Part shown: in pieces, positions 56,401 through 64,000 of the stretch
Layout of the letters: each line of letters begins with the position of its first letter
Numbering within the stretch: position 1 is the first letter of the stretch
Assembly (NCBI GenBank): GCA_032718475.1
Contig: JAUCBJ010008887.1
Location: forward strand, 1 to 64,000
Direction: 5' to 3'
Source: Nemertoderma westbladi
Lineage: Eukaryota > Xenacoelomorpha > Nemertodermatida > Nemertodermatidae
Length of the DNA: 64,000 nucleotides
The notes under the pieces: model-generated
The model's input: the letters and a program-made list of their open reading frames with translations, nothing else
Told to the model about the DNA's origin: nothing
Databases searched by the model: none
Program-made: the position numbers and the translations under genes

Positions 56401-57482
56401 CTCGTAACCTCCTCACTTGTAGCCTCCTCACTTGTAACCTCCTCACTTGTATCCTCCTCATTTGTAACCTCCTCACTCGTAACCTCCTCACTTGTAACCT
56501 CCTCACTTGTAGCCTCCTCACTTGTAGCCTCCTCACTCGTAACCTCCTCACTTGTAGCCTCCTCACTTGTAACCTCCTCACTTGTAACCTCCTCACTCGT
56601 AACATCCTCACTTGTAGCCTCCTCACTCGTAACCTCCTCACTTGTAGCCTCCTCACTTGTAACCTCCTCACTTGTATCCTCCTCATTTGTAACCTCCTCA
56701 CTCGTAACCTCCTCACTTGTAACCTCCTCACTTGTAACCTCCTCACTCGTAACCTCCTCACTTGTAGCCTCCTCACTTGTAACCTCCTCACTTGTAACCT
56801 CCTCACTTGTAACCTCCTCACTCGTAACCTCCTCACTTGTAGCCTCCTCACTTGTAACCTCCTCACTTGTATCCTCCTCATTTGTAACCTCCTCACTCGT
56901 AACCTCCTCACTTGTAACCTCCTCACTTGTAGCCTCCTCACTTGTAACCTCCTCACTTGTAACCTCCTCACTCGTAACATCCTCACTTGTAGCCTCCTCA
57001 CTCGTAACCTCCTCACTTGTAGCCTCCTCACTTGTAACCTCCTCACTTGTATCCTCCTCATTTGTAACCTCCTCACTCGTAACCTCCTCACTTGTAACCT
57101 CCTCACTTGTAGCCTCCTCACTTGTAACCTCCTCACTCGTAACCTCCTCACTTGTAGCCTCCTCACTCGTAACCTCCTCACTTGTAGCCTCCTCACTTGT
57201 AACCTCCTCATTTGTAACCTCCTCACTCGTAACCTCCTCGCTTGTAACCTCCTCACTTGTAGCCTCCTCACTTGTAACCTCCTCACTTGTAACCTCCTCA
57301 CTTGTAACCTCCACATTTCTAACCTCCTCACTTGTAGCCTCCTGACTTGTAACCTCCTCACTCGTAACCTCCTCACTCCTAACCTCCTCACTTGTAGCCT
57401 CCTCACTTGTAACCTCCTCCCTCACTTGTAACCTCCTCACTCGTAACCTCCTCACTTGTAACCCCCCTCACTTTAACCTCCT
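53462..57482. repeat. 4-kb minisatellite, 15-bp unit CCTCCTCACTTGTAA
   Basis: About 268 tandem units with few variants (ACTCGTAA, ACTTGTAG, ACATTTCTAA). Higher-order blocks are visible: the phrase CCTCCCTCACTCGTAACC recurs at 53870, 54626, 55376, 55670, 55850 and 56140. The strand bias is strong (pyrimidine-rich plus strand). Minus-strand frames stay open because the period is five codons; I do not count these as genes. Confidence 0.97.
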
Positions 57483-59391
57483 CACCTTTCACTATCAGAC
57501 TAATTATGAGGGCTTTGTGTCAAAAATAAGGTTTTAATTAACTAATATTTTTGAGATGAGGTTTGTTATTGTTCTAATTTTCTAATCAGAAGGTCGCGAG
57601 TTCGAGCCCTAGAAAAACAATATTATTTTTCCTGGATCTGCATTGACTCTAGAGTACACTAGCTTCGACCCTCTCAGCTATAGTGAGAGCCTATCATTTG
57701 TTGAGAGAGTAAACAAACGGATCGAATAGTGATAGTATGCAACCTTGGGAGTTAATGCGCTGTCTTATGAGTAAAAGCCAAGAGATTAGATTTCGTTGCT
57801 TATGTTGGTTCACTCCTCTTAACTTTACAATAGAGTTTGCTAGCGCTGGTTTTAATCAAATTAAAGACCCTACAGTATAAATTTTGTGCTAAACCAGATA
57901 CTTTAGATGCTGAGGGGGAATCTGGTTTGCATTTGATAACTTGATTAGTGAGTATATCTACATTTGGTAGTTTGTGTGGTGTTATCTCACCTCGCGAGTA
58001 ACCGACAAGATAGAGGATTAAATGACTTAAAGTTAAAATGATCTAAAGTTAAGTTATACGCGTGTTCAATAAAAACCACAAGGAATCGGGGACTCGCATC
58101 ATTGATATTGAAGAAGGACTCCCGTCATATCCTATAAGTTCTCGCGCGAAATTTCGCAACCCGTGATTTAGCTCACAATGGAATGTTGCTGCTAAATATG
58201 AAAGCTATACCAACGAATGAGAGATTGTGTGGTCGTTTCAATTGTGATTTAAATATTCCACCATCTATACTGTGCACCTCGTCTCAACAGCTCATGTTGT
58301 TACAACAGGTACGGTAATAATTATTATTTCATTTAATTATTATTAATTTTTTAATTCGCAGTGAAATATGGTGTGAAAAAGGAAATCCATACCGTGTTTC
58401 ACTAAATATGTCCAAATGTTTCCTTTTTATGAGAATTGAGGGAAGGGGGATCCAGATCAAAAAATTGCGGCATTTGTTCCAATAAATATATTGGCAACTG
58501 TCGTGTTTAATAGAAAGCTTGAATTCTTAATAGAATACATTACAGAGTTTATTTTTCAGTGACGGATTTAGGGATATTGGGTCATGCCCCCCCCCCCCCC
58601 CCCTTCCCCTCATAATAAGGGCGCAGCCACGGGAGAGGTGTGGACATGGGAACGCTATATCATATGTCCAGTCCACAGCACTCCAGAGTACAGTTTAAAG
58701 CCTCCCTAACCAGGCCGGAAATCCAAAGCCAGGGCGATATCAACCACATCCTTTATTTAGGCTGGTGAGATTACTATGTAGGAAGTCCAATTGTTAGTAC
58801 AAACTACACAATACAGAATGGTCATTAGCGGTGTGGTTGCCATCCAAGCAATGCGAATATTTTTTATAAAAATATTAATATTATATCTTATAAGAATAAA
58901 TAATGTATCATAATTTTAATTTATATATTTGTGGCAAATATATTAAATATATTAATCAAATAGTTGTGGCAAGTTTTTTACAATATGTGCTTTGATAAAT
59001 TGAAATATTGAGCATCCGCCTCTGTTAATTATATATTTTCTCCGCGCATAGATAGGCTCATCATGTTGTATATGACGAAAACTATAAATTTAATCCAAAC
59101 CAGCTAAGGCTGTGTTCCCGGATAGTGAGGTCAGCTCATATTTGTTTCATATGGGGAAGGCGATCAGGGAATGGTTAACAAAACATGGGTAGGCCTACTC
59201 TCGTCTCCTGCGTGACAATGGCCGTTTCTTGGAATATATCCGTTTGTTTATAGGTTCCAGTATGCTTCCGTTAGGAGTTATACAATACTTTTATCAATCA
59301 TCTTGTTATAAATCCTCCTATCGATCAACCGGATAATGTATTTGCTGCTAGCAATCACTTTGGAAACTACTGTACTTTTGTTGGGTATTAC
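57483..59391. other. Intergenic sequence, with tRNA-like half at its left end
   Basis: Around 57570-57610 the phrase CTAATCAGAAGGTCGCGAGTTCGAGCCC matches the anticodon-arm to T-arm half of a tRNA, with a B-box-like GAGTTCGAGCCC; no matching 5' half is present, so a SINE or tRNA fragment is possible. A C-run lies at 58587-58603. Otherwise nothing recognised. Confidence 0.35.
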
Positions 59392-59397
59392 ATGAGG

Positions 59398-60905
59398 ATT
59401 CAACCTGCGGCACCCGGACCCATTAAACTAACGGCACCCGGACCCATTCAACTAACGGCACCTGGACCCATTCAACTAACGGCACCTAGACCCATTCAAC
59501 CAACAGCACCCGGACCCATTCAACCAACAGGACCCGGGCCCATTCAACCAGTGGCACCCGGACCCATTCAACCAGCGGCACCCGGACCCATTCAACCAGC
59601 GGCACCCGGACCCATTCAACTAACAGCACCTGGACCGGGACCCATTCAACCAACAGCACCCGGACCCATTCAACCAGCGGCACCCGGACCCATTCATCCA
59701 GCGGCACCCGGACCCATTCAACCAGCGGCACCCGGACCCATTCATCCAGCGGCACCCGGATCCATTCAACCAACAGCACCCGGACCCATTCAACTAACGG
59801 CACCTGGACCGGGACCCATTTAACCAACAGCACCCGGACCCATTCAACCAGCGGCACCCGGACCCATTCATCCAGCGGTACCCGGACCCATTCAACCAGC
59901 GGTACCTGGACCCATTCAACTAACAGCACCCGGACCCATTCAACTAACGGCACCTGGACCGGGACCCATTCAACCAACAGCACCCGGACCCATTCAACCA
60001 GCGGCACCCGGACCCATTCATCCAGCGGCACCCGGACCCATTCAACCAGCGGCACCCGGACCCATTCATCCAGCGGCACCCGGATCCATTCAACCAACAG
60101 CACCCGGACCCATTCAACTAACGGCACCTGGACCGGGACCCATTCAACCAACAGCACCCGGACCCATTCAACCAGCGGCACCCGGACCCATTCAACCAGC
60201 GGCACCCGGACCCATTCATCCAGCGGCACCCAGACCCATTCAACCAGCGGCACCCGGACCCATTCATCCAGCGGCACCCGGACCCATTCAACCAGCGGCA
60301 CCCGGACCCATTCATCCAGCAGGACCCGGGTCCATTCAACCAACAGCACCCGGACCCATTCAACTGACGGCACCTGGACCGGGACCCATTCAACCAACAG
60401 CACCCGGACCCATTCAAACAGCGGCACCCGGACCCATTCATCCAGCGGTACCCGGACCCATTCAACAGCGGTACCTGGACCCATTCAACCAACAGCACCC
60501 GGACCCATTCAACTAACGGCACCTGGACCGGGACCCATTCAACCAACAGCACCCGGACCCATTCAACCAGCGGCACCCGGACCCATTCAACCAACAGCAC
60601 CCGGACCCATTCAACCAGCAGCACCCGGACCCATTCAACCAGCGGCACCCGGACCCATTCATCCAGCGGTACCCGGACCCATTCAACCAGCGGTACCTGG
60701 ACCCATTCAACTAACAGCACCCGGACCCATTCAACTAACGGCACCTGGACCGGGACCCATTCAACCAACAGCACCCGGACCCATTCAACCAGCGGCACCC
60801 GGACCCATTCAACCAGCGGCACCCGGACCCATTCAACTAACAGCACCCGGACCCATTCAACCAACAGCACCCGGACCCATTCAACAGCAGCACCCAGACC
60901 CATTC
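59398..60905. repeat. 1.5-kb minisatellite, 24-bp unit CCCATTCAACCAGCGGCACCCGGA
   Basis: About 60 units with an occasional 30-base variant containing GGACCGGGACCC. Blocks of seven to nine units form a higher-order repeat. The plus strand reads PIQPAAPG per unit from an ATG at 59392 until a TAA at 59821; frames break later in the array, so coding is doubtful. Confidence 0.97.
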
Positions 60906-62309
60906 AAAAAATAGTTATAAAACTACTAGTACTGTGTTACATACATTGCATACATACATGGCATACATTTAGTAGGCCTATCAATATTCAATAAGAGGAT
61001 ATTATTGGTCGATTTAAATAAATTTAAGCAAAATAATGCAGTTTTGAAACATTATAAAACGACAAATAAATATCAATCGAAATAATTCAGCATGGCAAAA
61101 ATCATTTAAAACGATCAATAATATCACTCGTATTAAATTATTGAAGATTGATACTAAATGTATGCCATGGTATAGTAATATATTATTACATTGTACAGTA
61201 TACTGTACAGTATAGGACTATTAATAAAATTATTATATTATTAATTATATTGAATTAATAATGTTTTAAAGTTTGAATGTATTAAGAATACTTGCAGTTT
61301 TCGGGCTAAGAATACCCGCGGGCTAAGAATTCAGCCAACCCGAGTTATTGGTATTTCCACCATTTCCACACCCACCATTTAGATTATATGTTTGCGTTGT
61401 ATATTGGTGTTACACAGGTCTATCGTTTCATGTTGCCTATACAGTAGGTGAATGTTGATATCTTATATCCTTTATTCATCATGCATTATTATACAACAGT
61501 TTAGATAGTTTTATTTTACATTATCTTTATTGCATTTGGAGACCATCAGGATTCACTACAGATGAAAAGTACAAGTAAAAAAATGGCCAACTAAAAATGT
61601 TGTGTTTGGTTTGATAATTGAAGGTACAGTAAGTTAAAATAAATCGGCAACATTTGATTTTTATCAACACGGTCGAGCAACCAGTAAGTAGTCTGTCAAA
61701 AGAAATTCCTTTATACTGTAGTATAATTAATTATAAATATAACAAAATTAATTATAATTATAAAAATATAAGGCATATTATCATAGAGTTAGGTTAGATC
61801 TTTAGACTTTACATCCATATATTCTTATACGTTGATAAGACTTATAAAATAATTATTGCTATTGAATAATTATTATTAAGATCAAAATAATATACACCCT
61901 TTAGGCCTATTGGCAATTCAAAGAGGCTGCCATTTCAGTTTGAATTAGGATTTCGGACCGGCACTCTCGAAATCTGTGGTGAAAATGCTCTGGGAGGCAT
62001 ATATATGGCGCTTGGCAAAAATGCCCGGGGGGGGGGGGGGCATTTCGCCTGTGACACCGGCCAAAAAATGTAGAGTTTGTATTACAATGGTACGGTAAAT
62101 AGAATAGGCCTAGAGGAGGAATAAGGCATTTATTAACCACGAAACGGGTTGTATGAATTGTACTGTACAATATTAAATCACTCAATAATTCTAAAATGTA
62201 TCTAAATTAAATAGATAAATATAATTAAAGTAAAATAATAACAAATGTCGGTTATAGTGATTGTGGGTAGTTACAGTAGGTTAAAATTTTGCGTAATACA
62301 TTATTGTAG
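60906..62309. other. AT-rich intergenic sequence, no gene seen
   Basis: A G-run at 62026-62040 lies inside the small inverted repeat AAAATGCCC...GGGCATTT. No other structure recognised. A pyrimidine-poor but plausible splice acceptor ends it at TTATTGTAG. Confidence 0.4.
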
Positions 62310-62484
62310 AATAGAAGATTTTCAAGCAAGCCAGCCTGCAACTCGAAGTTCTGGGAAACTTGACCTCTCTAAACTGTTCAACTGCGATGGTTGTTCAGCG
62401 CTTTTCATTGACAAAGCAGCTTTCAATAATCATGCTGCCCAATGCGAATTAGGTGATCAATCGAGTGATGGGAATGTTTCGGTG
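62310..62484 (+). CDS. Possible host exon with a C2HC zinc finger, cut by BEL-B
   Basis: Open frame after a plausible acceptor (TACATTATTGTAG, 62297-62309). It encodes DFQASQPATRSSGKL, then a finger of the form C-x2-C-x12-H-x3-C (CDGCSALFIDKAAFNNHAAQC), then an acidic/Ser stretch. The frame runs straight into the BEL-B LTR at 62485, so the exon would be interrupted. It could be the remnant of a C2H2 zinc-finger gene; no other exon is visible here. Confidence 0.35.
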
Positions 62485-63032
62485 TGTTAGCTTATTCAAT
62501 CCCGCTAACCCAAACCCATAAAGTAGGCCGATAAGCAATATTGGGGGCCACGAAATTGGGTAATCAATCACTCGTGTCACCCCAACAAAATGGGAAGGAG
62601 AAACACACAATGAGGGTCAGGGGCCAAACCCCTAACAGAGAGAGAATAGGTGGAGTGAACGGGAACACTCCAAAGGGCGCCAACAAGGGTATCAACCAAT
62701 CAGAGGGGGGAAAGGCATCGGCTAGGTACAGTAACAAGGCCAACCCGTGCAATATAACCAGTTGGCAGTAATCATTTCATTCAGTTATCTCAGTGTTAGT
62801 TATTGGTGTTACAGTAGTAATAGTTTAGCTAGGGAAGTACCGGGACTTCAATTACCGTATCCCGCCTTCCGTATACAACAACGTATTATCCCATTATCAT
62901 ATCTATATCTATATCTATATACCCAAATATTATATACGACGAACAACACAAACTCTTTTATCTTTCACACACGGCGGGGACGCGTGAACTGACAAACCGG
63001 ATAAACCGGGATCCTATCTGGATCCCGTCACA
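62485..63032 (+). repeat. BEL-B 5' LTR (548 bp)
   Basis: TGTTAGCTTATTC to GGATCCCGTCACA, aligned throughout with 8359-8902. The next bases read GTAATTGAACCAGAGCTGCC; the GAACC part resembles the complement of a tRNA T-arm, so a primer site within a tRNA is conceivable. Confidence 0.92.
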
Positions 63033-63103
63033 GTAATTGAACCAGAGCTGCCGCCCTAGCTAGTAAACTCAGTGACTACCAGCCACCAACCTATAGAAGA
63101 GAG

Positions 63104-63886
63104 ATGAGTCAGTCGGGAGAGACGACACCGACGCGGACCCCGGACGAAGAACTAACGATCCGCGAGGCCGCGACCAGACGGTATAGGCCCACGACGCCGG
63201 ACCAATCGGTAACGGGTCATCCGGCAGTTCAGGATGAGGGGGGCCGTCTGGAGCCAGAAGCCGAGTCGAGAGGAAGGGGAGTCGAGTTGAGAGACCGAGA
63301 GGGTGAGTCGGAAGGAGAAGGAGACGAGTCGACACGGGACGAGGGTCGACGTACCGATGTCGCCGGCCAGCCACAGGCCGAGGGCGACGAACGGCCCACC
63401 GAAACGGCGACGGTGGGGCCGACGGTACGACGCCGGACCCGGAGAGACGGAGGAGATGTCGGTACCGATGTCGCCGGCCAGCCACAGGCCGAGGGCGACG
63501 AACGGCCCACCGGAACGGCGACGGTGGGGCCGCCGGTACGACGTCGGACCCGGAGAGACGGAAGAGAGGTCGGCGACGAGGACGTCGGGGTTTCTGATCG
63601 ACTTCGACGGGCCTACAACGCGACCCAGAAACTACTAAAGGAGGCCAAAGAGGGGGCGAAGATAGACGAGGTGAGACTGAGGAAACGACTAGGTGAGTCG
63701 AATAGACACTTTAATTATCTAATGCGCTTCGGGCAAAGAGAACTGGCCAAGGAGAGAGCGAGAGGGGTTGCCGAGGAACTGTGTGACTTATGGCGGTGTA
63801 GGGGTATGGAACCTAGCGTAGTGTACGTAGGGCCATACTTAGTCGATGCCCGGGGAGTAAAATTAGTGGGTTGGGAGGAGACCTGA
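63104..63886 (+). CDS. gag: BEL-B gag, N-terminal part
   Basis: The ATG at 63104 is the first after the LTR. The 260-residue product is very charged and contains a 37-residue direct repeat from a 111-bp duplication (ACCGATGTCGCCGGCC at 63353 and 63464). After that comes a helical, basic segment (VSDRLRRAYNATQKLLKEAK, RFGQRELAKERARG) and the end MEPSVVYVGPYLV. No zinc knuckles or known gag motif are seen before the TGA at 63884-63886; the rest of gag may follow in another frame or ORF off the window. Identification rests on position. Confidence 0.6.
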   Translation: MSQSGETTPTRTPDEELTIREAATRRYRPTTPDQSVTGHPAVQDEGGRLEPEAESRGRGVELRDREGESEGEGDESTRDEGRRTDVAGQPQAEGDERPTETATVGPTVRRRTRRDGGDVGTDVAGQPQAEGDERPTGTATVGPPVRRRTRRDGREVGDEDVGVSDRLRRAYNATQKLLKEAKEGAKIDEVRLRKRLGESNRHFNYLMRFGQRELAKERARGVAEELCDLWRCRGMEPSVVYVGPYLVDARGVKLVGWEET

Positions 63887-64000
63887 GGAGGGCGAATCCG
63901 AGGTTAACCCCGAGGATTCGGCCTCGTCGGTCGGAGGAAGTTCCGGGAGGCGGGGGAAAGTTAGTAGGACGGGGAGGCGGAGGGAATCCGTCACAACCGA
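63887..64000 (+). other. BEL-B internal sequence to the window end
   Basis: GC-rich sequence, probably the start of the next gag/pol segment; too short to assign. Confidence 0.4.

Larger units (their letters stand above)
62485..64000 (+). mobile_element. BEL-B copy 2: 5' end of an LTR retrotransposon, runs off the window
   Basis: 5' LTR, 71-bp leader and the beginning of gag. The LTR is near-identical to the 3' LTR of BEL-B copy 1. The five bases before it, CGGTG, should reappear after its 3' LTR outside the window. Confidence 0.88.

Noticed and set aside
53372-57455. Several long minus-strand ORFs (RRLQV and TSEEV type repeats)
   Set aside because: They follow from the 15-bp period, which is a multiple of three; different frames overlap and give different repeat proteins, and no flanking domain or start context supports them.
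53462-57482. CRISPR-like array
   Set aside because: Repeats are directly adjacent with no unique spacers, and the genome is eukaryotic.
59486-60903. Minus-strand EWVRVPLV repeat ORFs
   Set aside because: Shadow of the 24-bp satellite; no start, domain or end outside the array.
62564-62752. Small ORFs inside BEL-B LTRs (also at 8438-8626 and 47251-47445)
   Set aside because: Present only because the LTR is repeated; no coding signature.

Overview
Eukaryotic, animal-type genomic DNA that is almost entirely mobile elements. I see one gene that looks like an ordinary full-length host gene (an intronless BTB-BACK-Kelch gene at 22866-24653, minus strand) and one possible host exon (a C2HC zinc finger at 62310-62484). 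BEL/Pao LTR elements, a Polinton/Maverick, AT-rich TIR elements and frequent TAGGCCTA and ACCGGTA words suggest a marine invertebrate, perhaps an echinoderm or relative. That is an impression; nothing here fixes the species.

Left part (1-21.3 kb) is a three-level nest. A Polinton (virus-like DNA transposon, from 8903 to about 19454) carries a major capsid protein, an adenain-type protease, an exonuclease-like protein, a protein-primed DNA polymerase B (broken by one frameshift and one stop), a small protein that reads like a two-repeat TATA-binding-protein fold, and two unknown proteins. Its capsid gene is cut at 8902 by a BEL-type LTR element (here BEL-B, 2876-8902), which is itself cut at 2875 by a second LTR element (BEL-A copy 1, 1-2875). 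The missing 5' halves should lie left of the window. To the right, a 5'-truncated LINE (19593-21295) sits inside a foldback element with a clear 15-bp target duplication.

Middle part: the Kelch gene (22.9-24.7 kb), then AT-rich nested TIR/foldback elements (25-33.9 kb) including a 1.2-kb Tc1-like element with TA duplications, an element with perfect 34-bp inverted ends, and a 256-bp GC-rich insertion between 10-bp direct repeats. At 33872 starts a complete 16.5-kb LTR element (BEL-A copy 2, to 50386) with long gag, protease, RT/RNase H, integrase, a third ORF and two LTRs; its pol is frameshifted at several points and a BEL-B LTR fragment lies inside it.

Right part: a TIR element (50550-51539), a palindrome-rich foldback (52166-52455), a 4-kb 15-bp minisatellite, a 1.5-kb 24-bp minisatellite, and BEL-B copy 2 (LTR at 62485-63032 plus gag) running off the right end.

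Most worth attention: (1) both BEL families carry an extra ORF downstream of integrase, where env would be, encoding CCHC zinc knuckles plus a basic or helical tail; the two BEL-A copies differ mainly at silent sites, so it is under protein-level selection; (2) the TBP-like ORF of the Polinton. All homology statements come from reading motifs, not from database searches.
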